NCBI RefSeq assembly: GCF_024172185.1
Contig: NZ_JAMZEC010000001.1
Span: forward strand, 2,976,001 to 3,040,000
Direction: 5' to 3'
DNA from: Nonomuraea roseoviolacea subsp. carminata
GTDB lineage: Bacteria > Actinomycetota > Actinomycetes > Streptosporangiales > Streptosporangiaceae
DNA length: 64,000 bases
The notes under the pieces were generated by a model that was given only the letters and a program-made list of their open reading frames with translations, was not told the origin of the DNA and ran no database searches. Position numbers and translations under genes: made by a program. Shown here piece by piece: positions 17,172-25,994 of the stretch (positions are counted from its first letter, which is position 1; each line of letters begins with the position of its first letter).

Positions 17172-18503
17172 TCACGCGACCTTGGGCGTGGCCCGCACGC
17201 CGAGGTGGATGTACGGCGTGCCGTCGGCGAGCCGGTAGAAGACGGCCGAAAGCCAGTCGGGCTGGCCGTCGGGGCGGCCGACGAAGGTGGTGTCGTCCAC
17301 CGCGAGGAGGTCGAAGTCCAGCGGCGGCTGCACGCCGGCCAGCGCGCCGGTGGCCTCCATGTGCAACGCGAGGCGGCCGTCGCGGGCCGTCAGCTCCATG
17401 TGGGTGCTCGCCCGCTCGTAGACGCCCGCGTACCGCTCGACGTCCGTCTCGTACGGCTCGGCCGGCGGGCCCAGCTGGGGCGGCACGGCCAGGCCCAGCA
17501 GCTCGCCGAACAGCTCGGTGGCGAGGGCGTGCTGGAAGGCGGCGGTGTGGCCGCCGTTGGCCAGCACGCACACGGCCGTGCCGGTGTCGGGGATCGCCCA
17601 CAGCATGGCCGCCTGGCCGATGGTGTTGCCGCCGTGGGAGATGACCCGGTGGCCCTGCCATTCGTCGAGGATCCAGCCGATGCCCCACTGCCTGCCGACG
17701 GTGTGCGGGTTGGGGATGTCGACCTGTGGCTCCCACAGCGCCTGCGGCCGGGTGAGCAGCCCGCCGTCGGAGTCGAAGTGGGCGCGGGCGAAGGCGACGA
17801 CGTCGGCGGCGCGGGCGCTGACCAGCCCGGCGGGGCCGCAGGAGCGCATCAGGCCCCACACCGGGGCCGGCGCGCCGTCCATGTGGCCCATGGCGGCGCG
17901 GAAGCGCAGCACGTCCTCGGGCAGGGTCCAGGTGTGGGTGAGGCCGAGCGGCTCGATGATCTGCTCGCGCAGCGCGGCGTCCCACACCTTGCCGGTGAGG
18001 CGTTCGACGACGCGCCCGGCGATGATGAAGCCGGAGTTGCAGTAGGACTGGGTGGCGCCCAGCGGGTGGTTCTGGGCGAGGTCGGCGCAGGCGGCCACGT
18101 ACTTCTCGATGCAGTCGTCGCCGCGGCCGGTGTCGAGGAAGAGGTCTCCGTCGATGCCGGAGGTGTGCGAGAGCAGGTGCCTGATGGTGACGGTTTCGGT
18201 CACCTCGGCGTCGGCGACCTTGAACTCGGGCAGGACCCGCGAGACCGGGGTGTCGAGGGTCAGCTCGCCCCGCTCGGCCAGGAGCATGATCTGGGTGGCG
18301 GTCCACACCTTGGTGATCGAGCCGATCTGGAACAGCGAGTCGGTGGTGGCGGGCACCCCGGTGGCCACGTTGAGCACGCCCGCGGCGAACTCGTGGACCT
18401 CCCCGTCGTGCAGGAAGGCCAGGCTTGTGCCGGGGACCTGGTAGTCGGCGGCCAGTTCGGCGAGCCGGGCGTGCCAGCGGCCCGGGTCCACTGTTGCGGT
18501 CAC
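17172..18503 (-). CDS. serine hydrolase of the beta-lactamase / D-aminopeptidase family
   Basis: 443 aa. Active-site motifs of class C-type penicillin-recognising enzymes are complete: S-x-x-K in GSITK (S62, K65), Y-x-N in SYCNSG (Y154, N156), and a KTG-equivalent HGG in ISHGGN. A C-terminal domain of about 100 residues resembles the extra domain of D-aminopeptidase/esterase relatives. No signal peptide is visible, arguing for a cytoplasmic peptidase rather than a resistance beta-lactamase. The GTG start has GAAAGGA upstream. It heads the - strand operon with PucR and the peptide importer, so hydrolysis of D-peptides is a reasonable inference. Confidence 0.85.
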   Translation of the reverse strand: MTATVDPGRWHARLAELAADYQVPGTSLAFLHDGEVHEFAAGVLNVATGVPATTDSLFQIGSITKVWTATQIMLLAERGELTLDTPVSRVLPEFKVADAEVTETVTIRHLLSHTSGIDGDLFLDTGRGDDCIEKYVAACADLAQNHPLGATQSYCNSGFIIAGRVVERLTGKVWDAALREQIIEPLGLTHTWTLPEDVLRFRAAMGHMDGAPAPVWGLMRSCGPAGLVSARAADVVAFARAHFDSDGGLLTRPQALWEPQVDIPNPHTVGRQWGIGWILDEWQGHRVISHGGNTIGQAAMLWAIPDTGTAVCVLANGGHTAAFQHALATELFGELLGLAVPPQLGPPAEPYETDVERYAGVYERASTHMELTARDGRLALHMEATGALAGVQPPLDFDLLAVDDTTFVGRPDGQPDWLSAVFYRLADGTPYIHLGVRATPKVA

Positions 18504-19147
18504 GGGGTGGGTCCTTTCGTCGGGGTGGACGCGGGGCGTTCCGAACGTTAGGGGCCCGCCGGGCGGGTCGCTTCGTCAGGGACGACGAACCAGGGCCGCG
18601 GGATTGTGCGGTAGGCCGAACCTCAGTCGGGCCGATGCCGCCGGTAGCGGCGGGCGACGCGAGCGCGGTTGCCGCAGCCGGTGGCCGAGCGGCGCGGGCG
18701 TCCGCACGGCCGGCCTTCACCAGCGGCGGCGCCGGTGGGGGTACGCCCTCCAGGAGCTGGGACAGCCAGTCGGGGCAGCCGCCGCGCGACTGGCTGGTCG
18801 AAGAAGGTGCGCACCAGGGTGGCGAGGGAACGGCTGCGCGGACTTCGGCACGCCCCCGCCCGCGTGTCCCACTCCCGCGCCCGACAGGCCGTTGCGGCCA
18901 TCGCCATCTTCTTCGATCTTCGATTGCACTCGCAGGATCACGCGATGGCCGTCTTCATCTCCCGACACCACGCCTGTCACCAGGCCAAACGCTTACACCA
19001 CTTCTGTGGACGCAGCCCGGAGCGCCCCGCGCACACGGGATGGTCCCGAACTGTGCTGCCTTCCACGATCTGGAACCCCATAGCCGCGTATTAGCCGCGG
19101 ATGGCCGTAGCCCGCCGTAGATGACCATGGACAGCCGGACACAACAA
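18504..19147. other. long stretch without a convincing gene
   Basis: About 640 bases between the serine hydrolase start and the tRNA terminator. The left part should hold the promoter of the - strand operon. Several frames are open on both strands, but none keeps G/C third positions or shows a known motif. From about 18900 the composition becomes less GC-rich, which may mark a decayed gene or acquired DNA next to the tRNA. Nothing firm can be named. Confidence 0.5.
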
Positions 19148-19188
19148 GAGAGGCCCCTCACCGCGTTTCCGCTGGTGAAGGGCCTCTT
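19148..19188 (-). terminator. terminator of the tRNA-Tyr gene
   Basis: AGAGGCCC (19149-19156) pairs with GGGCCTCT (19180-19187), and the stem can extend inward with TCACC/GGTGA around a single mismatch. On the - strand it lies just 3' of the tRNA and is followed by a T-rich stretch. Confidence 0.75.
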
Positions 19189-19198
19189 TCTGCTGGTG

Positions 19199-19280
19199 TG
19201 GCAGGTGCAAGGTTCGAACTTGCGTAGGCTGAGCCGACGGTTTTACAGACCGCTCCCTTTGGCCACTCGGGCAACCTGCC
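19199..19280 (-). tRNA. tRNA-Tyr (GTA)
   Basis: Reading the - strand, GGCAGGT at the 5' end pairs with ACCTGCC at the 3' end. The anticodon loop contains CTGTAAA (anticodon GTA), the variable arm is long as expected for a class II tRNA, and the T arm contains GTTCGAA. The discriminator base is A, and CCA is not encoded. A terminator hairpin follows directly. Confidence 0.95.
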
Positions 19281-19551
19281 GTGTCTTCCGCTCTCGCGGC
19301 GACAGACAGAAGAATAGCGGACTTCCGGGGTGCACGTGACACCGGTTTGTACCGCCCGGCGATCACGGCCGTGCCAGAGCTGGATGGTGGCAGGGTGGAG
19401 GGGTACGGGCCTGGTGGACTGCACTACGGGCCGATGCTGGCTAGGCTCGTGCGCTGGGTCCGTGTTCACGGGGGCGCGATGCGTGGTCGGCGAGCCCGGA
19501 GGCCGGGCCGGACACCGCAGACATGCGTTCGCAGCTGAGAGGATGTGCGTT

Positions 19552-20043
19552 TTGGCCGATTCGTCTTTCGACATCGTCAGCAAGATCGACCGCCAGGAGG
19601 TCGACAACGCGCTGAACCAGACCGTCAAGGAGATCGGGCACCGGTTCGACTTCAAGGGCACGGGGGCGAGCATCGCCTGGTCCGGGCAGGACAACATCGA
19701 GATCAAGGCGAACAGTGAAGAGCGGGCGAACGCCGCGCTCGACGTGTTCAAGGAGAAGGTGGTCAAGCGGGGTCTGTCGTTGAAGATCCTGGACGCGGGT
19801 GAGCCCAGGCTGTCGGGCAAGGAGTACCGCATGCTGGTGAGCCTCAAGGAGGGCATCGACCAGGAGAACGCCAAGAAGATCTCCAAGCTGATCCGCGACG
19901 AGGGGCCCAAGGGCGTCAAGGCGCAGATCCAGGGCGAGGAGTTGCGGGTCAGCTCGAAGAAGAAGGACGACCTGCAGGACGTCATCTCCCTGCTCAAGGG
20001 CAAGGACCTCGACATCGCGCTGCAGTTCGTCAACTACCGGTAG
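19552..20043 (+). CDS. yajQ: YajQ family protein
   Basis: 163 aa, the usual length. It begins with the family hallmark [20 protein letters not shown] and ends with [12 protein letters not shown]. YajQ proteins have a double ferredoxin-like fold and bind nucleotides or RNA; in Xanthomonas a homologue binds cyclic-di-GMP. TTG at 19552 is chosen because GAGAGG lies 9 nt upstream and it places the conserved start correctly; ATG at 19543 in the same frame would be too close to that site. It is probably expressed alone, downstream of and divergent from tRNA-Tyr. Confidence 0.93.
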   Translation: MADSSFDIVSKIDRQEVDNALNQTVKEIGHRFDFKGTGASIAWSGQDNIEIKANSEERANAALDVFKEKVVKRGLSLKILDAGEPRLSGKEYRMLVSLKEGIDQENAKKISKLIRDEGPKGVKAQIQGEELRVSSKKKDDLQDVISLLKGKDLDIALQFVNYR

Positions 20044-20159
20044 TACAGCCGGTGGTTGGGCGGTTGTTCCGGGGCGCAGGGTCTTGTCATGGCTGTCTGC
20101 GTCCCGGGCCGGCCAGGCCGACAGACAATGAGGGGACGCTCCGGCCGCCGTTGGCATCC

Positions 20160-20630
20160 TCAGCCGAGCTGCGAGCGCAAGATGATCAGGTTGTCCCAGT
20201 CTCCGCGCGACAGCCCGTACACGTGGGCGAGGACGTCCAGCTCCTGCGTCGTGGGCAGGCTGAGGCCGCGCTCGAAGCCGGTGAGGTCGGGTGGGGCCAC
20301 TCCCGCTCGCCGACCGGCCTCCTCGACGGTGAAGCCCTTTCCCTCGCGGGCACGGCGCAGCGTCTCCGCCAGCGCGGCCCGAGGGCCGTTCAAGGCGCTC
20401 AAGGGCGGGGCGCTCCCGGCTGCCGCCGCCGGAGGCGGTTGAGGCGAGGGTGACGCGATCGGGTCGTCGTCCGGCGTACCGAGCCCGCGGAGGAACGCCA
20501 CGGCGACGACCACCAGGATGATCGCGACCCCGATGCCGCCGCCCTTGGCGACCGCCCCGCGCACATGCGGCCGTATCCACACCAGCCTGCCGTCGCCGAG
20601 CCGTCGCCAGTGTCCCCTCACCCTGACCAT
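20160..20630 (-). CDS. membrane-anchored HTH (XRE-like) protein
   Basis: 156 aa. After a basic N-terminus (VRVRGHWRRLGDGR) comes one TM segment (GVAIILVVVAVAFL, about residues 33-50) and a Pro/Ser linker. A C-terminal helix-turn-helix of XRE type follows: LAETLRRAREGKGFTVEEAGRRAG, then PTTQELDVLAHVYGL. The order TM-linker-HTH is unusual, since the DNA-binding part would face the cytoplasm only if the N-terminus is outside. A role cannot be assigned. The ribosome site before the ATG is weak. Confidence 0.65.
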   Translation of the reverse strand: MVRVRGHWRRLGDGRLVWIRPHVRGAVAKGGGIGVAIILVVVAVAFLRGLGTPDDDPIASPSPQPPPAAAAGSAPPLSALNGPRAALAETLRRAREGKGFTVEEAGRRAGVAPPDLTGFERGLSLPTTQELDVLAHVYGLSRGDWDNLIILRSQLG

Positions 20631-20717
20631 GGCTGGAACGTACGGACGGCCGGGTTTCGGGTCCAGGTTTCGGCGGGGCAGGGTTTCGTACCAGGTGGCT
20701 CGGTAGGCTCGGGCGGC

Positions 20718-21188
20718 GTGACGATGATTCCCCTCCGGCGGTTCACCTCGCGGGTTCTCCCCGTCGACGACCAGGACCGGGTTCTGTTGCTGTACGGGTT
20801 CGAGCCCGCCCGCCCCGACGAGCGCTTCTGGTTCACGATCGGTGGCGCGCTGGAGGAGGGCGAGACGCTTCAGGAGGCCGCCGCGCGCGAGCTGCGCGAG
20901 GAGGTCGGCATCCGCGCCGAGGTGAGCGAGTTCACCGGTCCGTACGGCACGAGCACGGTCGAGTTCTCCTTCGCCCAGTACGCCGTCACCCAGGACCAGA
21001 CGTTCTTCGCGGTACGGGTCGGCGCGGCCGAGGTCTCGTTCGACGACATGGAGGAGATCGAGAAGGCCACCACCGTGGGGCATCGGTGGTGGAGCGCCGA
21101 GGAGCTCGATGCCACGGACGAGGTCGTCCACCCCGCTGACCTGGCCCATATGTTGAGGGGAATCACTGAGGGCGGAGGACCCGCGTAG
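20718..21188 (+). CDS. NUDIX hydrolase
   Basis: About 156 aa with a canonical Nudix box, GGALEEGETLQEAAARELREEVGI (written as G-x5-E-x7-R-E-x2-E-E-x-G-I). It hydrolyses a nucleoside diphosphate linked to another group; the substrate cannot be predicted. The GTG at 20718 or the ATG at 20724 could be the start; neither has a good ribosome site, so the transcript may be leaderless. The last 26 bases overlap the convergent gene ending at 21163. Confidence 0.88.
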   Translation: MTMIPLRRFTSRVLPVDDQDRVLLLYGFEPARPDERFWFTIGGALEEGETLQEAAARELREEVGIRAEVSEFTGPYGTSTVEFSFAQYAVTQDQTFFAVRVGAAEVSFDDMEEIEKATTVGHRWWSAEELDATDEVVHPADLAHMLRGITEGGGPA

Positions 21189-22650
21189 CGCCGGCGATCA
21201 GCGCCGTCGCCAGGATCCAGCCGGCGACGATCAGCCCGTACGCGAGGCCCTGCGTCCAGCCGGCCGGGTCGAACATCTCCCGCTGTCCGAACGTGGGCAG
21301 CGGGAGCAGCAGGTCGAAGCTGTAGGCGAACGCGTCGAAGACCGGCGCCTCGTCCGGCTTGAGGGGGCGCGGCGGGTTGAGGCCGAAGGCGACCGTGCCG
21401 GCGAGCAGCAGCAGGGCGAACCAGACCCCCGCCAGCCAGGGGCGGTACCCGTAGCCGACCGTGACGTCGAGCAGGCGTCCCCACGCCCGCTGCCCCGGCC
21501 CCTGGGTGCGGCGCCGGGCGCGGAGCTTGGCGAGCTGGGCGCGCCGGGCGAGCCCGTCGTTGCCGTCGCGGAGGTACCAGGCGGCGAGCTGCTCGTACGG
21601 CTGCGGCCGGAAGCCCTCCGGGTCGCGGGCGACCCATTCGACGCGCCGCTCCACGCCGCTGCCGCGCAGCCGGTCGTACGTCAGCCCGTTGAGGCGCAGT
21701 TTCGCGGGCCAGGTGCCCGGATCGTCCTGAAGGGTGCCGACGCGGGAGTAGGCGAGGTTGACGACGCCGTCCACGGGCGTGGCGGGCTTGAGGTAGAGCT
21801 CGCGGACGTCCATGTGGCTGGCGTGCAGCGCGTACGCGGTGTCCGGGCTGCTCAGCACGCCGCTGACGGAGAGCGTGCCGCTGACGCGCGCCCCGCGCAG
21901 CCGGACGCAGCCCGCCGCCGTGAAGCCGCGCGTGAGGTGGACGGCGCCCTCGACCACCATGTCGTCGGCCCTGATCGCGTGGCCGCCGGGGTTGCGGACG
22001 GTCGCGCCCTCGAAATTGAGGTCGCCGTTCACGCGGCTGCCGGCGAGGCGGACGCCGCCGGTGATGTCGGCGTCCCGGAGCGTCGCGCCGCTCTCCACGA
22101 CCATCGAGCCGGCCGACAGGGCCCACACGTCGTCGGCGGTCAGGCGGATGCCGCCCAGCCACAGCCCGCTCTCGAACACGGCACGGGCCAGGCGGACGGT
22201 GCCGGTGATGTGCGAACCCGACAGGCTCAGGTGGCCCGCCACCCGCATGCCGCCGCCGCTGAAGCCCGGCAGCGTGCAGCTGATCAGGCGTACGGTGCGG
22301 GTGGTCGTGGCGGTGAGGAGGACGGGTTCGTCCAGGTGGCAGCCGCTGAGCGCGAGTTCGTGCTCGACCCGGCCGCCGAGGATGGACAGGGAGCCGGTGA
22401 TCCGCGCGCCGCGTAACCGCACGGCCGCCACCGAGCCGGGCGCGGCCTCGCGCGCGCCCAGCAGCAGGGACGCGATCACCTCGGCGCGGACCGTCCGGTC
22501 GGGGCCCCAGGTGTCGCCGTCCTTGGGGGCGTGCCCCCCTGCCGTGGTGGCGGGGCCGGTCGTCACGGGGGCGAGCTCCACGGTCTCCCCGGTGGGAAAG
22601 GCGTTCCACAGCTTGCGTTCGGCCTCGCTGAGCCGGGGGGATCGGGCCAT
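21163..22650 (-). CDS. membrane protein with pentapeptide-like repeat region
   Basis: 495 aa. The N-terminus LSEAERKLWNAFPTGE and a long right-handed-helix-like region with recurring G-x-V-x-L-x-G-(A/S)-x-(I/V) units (about residues 75-310) are followed by a basic linker, and then two or three TM segments (LAGVWFALLLLAGTVAF, LAYGLIVAGWILATALIAGA). Relatives in actinobacteria are sometimes labelled membrane-associated oxidoreductase, but I see no cofactor motif that supports this. Function unknown. Confidence 0.75.
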   Translation of the reverse strand: MARSPRLSEAERKLWNAFPTGETVELAPVTTGPATTAGGHAPKDGDTWGPDRTVRAEVIASLLLGAREAAPGSVAAVRLRGARITGSLSILGGRVEHELALSGCHLDEPVLLTATTTRTVRLISCTLPGFSGGGMRVAGHLSLSGSHITGTVRLARAVFESGLWLGGIRLTADDVWALSAGSMVVESGATLRDADITGGVRLAGSRVNGDLNFEGATVRNPGGHAIRADDMVVEGAVHLTRGFTAAGCVRLRGARVSGTLSVSGVLSSPDTAYALHASHMDVRELYLKPATPVDGVVNLAYSRVGTLQDDPGTWPAKLRLNGLTYDRLRGSGVERRVEWVARDPEGFRPQPYEQLAAWYLRDGNDGLARRAQLAKLRARRRTQGPGQRAWGRLLDVTVGYGYRPWLAGVWFALLLLAGTVAFGLNPPRPLKPDEAPVFDAFAYSFDLLLPLPTFGQREMFDPAGWTQGLAYGLIVAGWILATALIAGATRVLRPQ

Positions 22651-22686
22651 GGGGACGATTATCGCCTTCTCCCCCGTACGGGGATC

Positions 22687-23538
22687 TCAGCGGCGGTAAC
22701 CCGCCATGCGCTCCAGCCGGGCGACCCGCTCGGACGTGGGCGGATGGGTGGAGAACAGCCGGCCGAAGCCCGAGCCGCTGAACGGGTTGGCGATCATCAT
22801 GTGGGACGCCGAGGTGAGGCGGCTGTTCTCGGGCAGCGGCAGGCGGCGCGCGCCCATCTCGATCTTGCGCAGGGCGGAGGCGAGCGCCAGCGGGTCGCCG
22901 GTGAGCCGGGCCCCGGACTCGTCCGCCTGGAACTCCCGCGTGCGGGAGATCGCCGCCTGCACCATGCCCGCCGCCACCGGCCCCAGCACCATCATGAGCA
23001 GCGCGCCCACGAACCCTGGCCCCTCGTCATCGTCGGAGCCGCCGAAGAAGACCGCCACGTAGCTGAGCCAGGTGATCATCGTGGCCAGCGCCCCGGCCAC
23101 CGACGAGAGGAGGATGTCGCGGTTGTACACGTGCGACAGCTCATGCCCGATCACGCCGCGCAGCTCCCGTTCGTCCAGGAGCTGGGTCAGCCCGTACGTC
23201 ACGCAGACGGCGGCCCGGCGCGGGCTCCGGCCGGTGGCGAACGCGTTCGGCTGCACCGTGGGCGAGACGTACAGGCGCGGCATCGGCTGGCGGGCCTGCG
23301 TGGAGAGCTCGCGGACGATGCGGTACAGGGCGGGATGCTCCACCTCGCTGACCGGCCGCGCCCGCATGGCGGACAGGGCGATGCGGTCGGAGAAGAACCA
23401 GGCGACGGCGTTGCTCGCCACGGCCAGCACGAGCGCGATCCGCAGGCCGGCACCGCCGCCCAGCCACGCACCCGCGGTGAGGATCAGCGCCGACATGCCG
23501 CCCAGCAGGACGGCGGTGCGCAGGCCGTTGTGGTGCAA
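22687..23538 (-). CDS. htpX: HtpX-like membrane zinc protease (M48)
   Basis: 283 aa. Two N-terminal TM segments precede the zinc motif HELSH at 132-136; further TM segments and the third-ligand region TREFQADESG follow, then FSTHPPTSERVARL at the C-terminus. HtpX degrades damaged inner-membrane proteins. TTG is the start codon because GGGAGGG lies just upstream. It sits near, but separately from, the kinase/regulator pair. Confidence 0.93.
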   Translation of the reverse strand: MHHNGLRTAVLLGGMSALILTAGAWLGGGAGLRIALVLAVASNAVAWFFSDRIALSAMRARPVSEVEHPALYRIVRELSTQARQPMPRLYVSPTVQPNAFATGRSPRRAAVCVTYGLTQLLDERELRGVIGHELSHVYNRDILLSSVAGALATMITWLSYVAVFFGGSDDDEGPGFVGALLMMVLGPVAAGMVQAAISRTREFQADESGARLTGDPLALASALRKIEMGARRLPLPENSRLTSASHMMIANPFSGSGFGRLFSTHPPTSERVARLERMAGYRR

Positions 23539-23678
23539 GGTCCCTCCCTTCGTGGTGGGGGTTCACCTGCTCCAACGACTGTGGCGGGCCCCATCGTTCC
23601 CGGACGCGCGCAGCCGGACGCCGCCCCGCGCGCGCGAACCGCGCGGGGCGACGCCCGCACCACATCGAAGAGCCCAGG

Positions 23679-24488
23679 TCAGCGCGCCCGCGGCAGGTGC
23701 ATGTGGACGCTGGTGCCGCGGCCCGGCCGGGACGCCAGGGTGGTCCGGCCGCCGGCCTCCTCCACCGCGCCGCGCGCGCTGAACAGGCCGAGGCCGGTGC
23801 CCCGCTCCCTGGTGGTGAAGAACGGCTCGAACGCGTGCTCCGCCACCTCGGCCGGCATGCCGTGGCCGGTGTCGTGGACGGTGAGCCGGACCCGCTCGTC
23901 ACTCTCCGCCGGGGCCGTCTCGATGGTCAGCCGTCCGCCGTCCGGCATCGCGGCCAGCGCGTTGACCAGCACGTTGAGCAGCGCGTTCTCCAGCGCGGCC
24001 CGGTCGATGCCGACGTCGGGCAGCCCCGGCGACAGCCGGGTGTCGAGCTCGACGTCGCCACCGAGCGCGGGGCTCACCAGGCCGGCCGTCTCCTCGACGA
24101 CCGCGTTCAGATCGGTCCGGCCCCGCCGGGCCGGCCGAGCTTGGCGGCGGGGAGCGAGGAATCGCCGGGCCAGGGCTTCGCCGCGCTCGGCCGCCCGACG
24201 GATCCGCTCGACGTCGGCTCGGCCCGGCGCGTCCTCGGGCAGCGCGTCGAGGGCCAGCTCGGCGTGACCCAGGATCACCCCGAGGAGGTTGCCGAGGTCG
24301 TGCGCGAACCCGCCGACGTCCAGACCGGCCTCGCGCAGCAGGCGAAGCGCGTCCCGCCGCGCCTCGTCGTCATCGCCCCCGCAGAGCAGAAGCCGCGCCT
24401 CGCCGCCCTCACTCCTGGAGCCCTCGCACAGGCGAAGCCGTGCCTCGCCGTCTTCCCCCCTACACAGCAGAACGTGAATCGGGACCAT
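23679..24488 (-). CDS. soluble histidine kinase
   Basis: 269 aa from the ATG at 24488 (GGAGGGG about 9 nt upstream). It has no TM segment or sensor domain. The phosphoacceptor region is GGFAHDLGNLLGVILGHAELAL, followed by the N box (NALLNVLVNALAAMP), G1 (DTGHGMP) and G2 (GTGLGLF). The first 50 residues consist of three imperfect copies of a GEAR-L-x-LC-x-G unit. The gene overlaps the regulator's 3' end by 29 nt, so the two are probably a translationally coupled two-component pair. Without a sensor domain the input must be cytoplasmic or come through a partner. Confidence 0.85.
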   Translation of the reverse strand: MVPIHVLLCRGEDGEARLRLCEGSRSEGGEARLLLCGGDDDEARRDALRLLREAGLDVGGFAHDLGNLLGVILGHAELALDALPEDAPGRADVERIRRAAERGEALARRFLAPRRQARPARRGRTDLNAVVEETAGLVSPALGGDVELDTRLSPGLPDVGIDRAALENALLNVLVNALAAMPDGGRLTIETAPAESDERVRLTVHDTGHGMPAEVAEHAFEPFFTTRERGTGLGLFSARGAVEEAGGRTTLASRPGRGTSVHMHLPRAR

Positions 24489-25200
24489 CGTGCATGTCCC
24501 CTCCGTCTCCGAACCTGTAGCCCACACCGTGCACCGTGCGCACCCAGCGACCGGACCGGGCGTCGTCGCCGAGCTTGCGCCGCAGGTTGGCGATGTGGAC
24601 GTCTATCACATGGGCGTTGCCCGGCCAGTCGGTGTGCCAGATCGCCCGGGTCAACGTCTCGCGAGGCCATACCCGCCTCGGGCTGGAGGCGAACAGCACC
24701 AGCAGGTCGAACTCGATGCGCGTCAGCGGCACGGGCCGCCCCGCCAGGTGCACCTCGCGGCTCTCCTCGTCGACGACCAGGCCGCCGATCTCGTGGATCC
24801 CCGCCCGTTGCGGGAACGCGTCCTCCGGCTCGCGACGCGGCCGCCGGAACATCGCCGCGACGCGCGCCCGCAGCTCCCGCGGCGAGAACGGCTTGGTCAT
24901 GTAGTCGTCGGCGCCCACCTCCAGGCCGATGAGCCGGTCCTCCTCGTCGGTACGGCCCGACACCATGATCACGTACGCGCTCGTCATGCCGCGCAGCCGC
25001 CGGCACACCTCGATGCCGTCCATGTCCGGCAACACGAGGTCGAGCGTCACCAGGTCGGGCCGCCTCCGCGCGACCAGCTCCAGCCCCTCTTCTCCGGTGA
25101 CCGCCTCCACCACCTCGAACCCGGCCATCCGCAGGACCTCGCAGAGCAGCCACCGCACCTCCGCGGTGTCCTCGATGACCAGCGCCTCCGGCCGTTCCAC
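24460..25200 (-). CDS. OmpR/PhoB-family response regulator
   Basis: 246 aa. Receiver domain with ED at 10-11, phosphoacceptor D54 in TLDLVLPD, T/S in VSGRT, and K in TKPFSPREL. A winged-helix DNA-binding domain follows (LTRIEFDLLVLFASSPRRVWPRETL, then HIANLRRKLGDD and VRTVHGVGYRF). GTG start with AGAGGTGG upstream. It is the first gene of the pair with the downstream soluble kinase. Confidence 0.93.
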   Translation of the reverse strand: MERPEALVIEDTAEVRWLLCEVLRMAGFEVVEAVTGEEGLELVARRRPDLVTLDLVLPDMDGIEVCRRLRGMTSAYVIMVSGRTDEEDRLIGLEVGADDYMTKPFSPRELRARVAAMFRRPRREPEDAFPQRAGIHEIGGLVVDEESREVHLAGRPVPLTRIEFDLLVLFASSPRRVWPRETLTRAIWHTDWPGNAHVIDVHIANLRRKLGDDARSGRWVRTVHGVGYRFGDGGDMHDGPDSRSAV

Positions 25201-25299
25201 GACGCACCACCTCTGTCAGCCAGCGATCGCCAGCGAGCGCGGTGGCGGCGCGGTCGCACGACCGTGACCCTGGCGATCCCTCCCCCCGTCAGGCGTCAC

Positions 25300-25986
25300 T
25301 TACCGCCGCCGGCCGCCGTGAAACCGCTTCCCGGCAGATGCGACGCGCAGATCGGTGAAGCAGGTCGTCGCGTCCTCGTTGTAAAGCCCGATGTGGCCGC
25401 CCTGGTAGGGCCGTTCGCGGTCGCGGAAATTCACCAGATGTCGGCCGTCCACCGCGGCCGTGATCGTGTCGCCCACCTGGTGGACCTCGATCGTGTGCCA
25501 GACGCCGAGCGGGAAGGACCGGGCGCCCGTGGCGAGGTACCGCTGGTTGCCCGGGTAGCCGGGGGTGACCTTGCCGAGCTCCCAGCCGTTCGGCTTGGGC
25601 ACCAGGTAGTAGAAGTGGTTGTCGTCCGTGTAATGCCACACGACCCAGGCGACCTCCCAGGCGTTGGGCGTGGGCGTCCGTAGCTGGCGCAGGGTCCTGG
25701 CCTGGACGCGGAACCGGACGTCCGTGAAGCGGCCGGTGGTCAGGGCCAGCGCGGCGTGCGTCTCGGCCGGACCGCGCGCGGGCCGCGGCGACAGCCGCCA
25801 CACCCATCGGCCGTCCGCCTGGTACGTACACGCCTTGCCGTACCCGTCGTACGCCATCAGCAGCCCCGCCCGGACGGTCCCCTCCTCCCAGGGAGCGCAC
25901 GGGGCGGGCTTCCTGTCCGGCCCGGCGGGCGCCATCGGGAGCGCGAGCAGCGCGACGGCCGCCAGCGCTCTCATGGGTGTGCTCAT
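25300..25986 (-). CDS. secreted lectin/glucanase-fold protein (DUF1080-like)
   Basis: 228 aa with a signal peptide (MRALAAVALLALPMAPAGP). The body has the pattern of concanavalin A-like jelly rolls of the 3-keto-disaccharide hydrolase/LamG type: RFTDVRFRVQAR, VAWVVWHYTDDNHFYYLV, GVWHTIEVHQVGDTITAAVDG and GHIGLYNEDA. It likely binds or cleaves an extracellular glycan. It is the last gene of the exopolysaccharide operon, 8 nt after the GT2 stop, so it may process or bind that product. No catalytic pair can be assigned with confidence. Confidence 0.75.
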   Translation of the reverse strand: MSTPMRALAAVALLALPMAPAGPDRKPAPCAPWEEGTVRAGLLMAYDGYGKACTYQADGRWVWRLSPRPARGPAETHAALALTTGRFTDVRFRVQARTLRQLRTPTPNAWEVAWVVWHYTDDNHFYYLVPKPNGWELGKVTPGYPGNQRYLATGARSFPLGVWHTIEVHQVGDTITAAVDGRHLVNFRDRERPYQGGHIGLYNEDATTCFTDLRVASAGKRFHGGRRR

Positions 25987-25994
25987 CAGCGATC

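Noticed and set aside
17172..18503. Antibiotic-resistance beta-lactamase
   Set aside because: It has the serine hydrolase motifs but no export signal, and sits in a peptide uptake and D-amino acid operon; a D-peptidase role is more likely.
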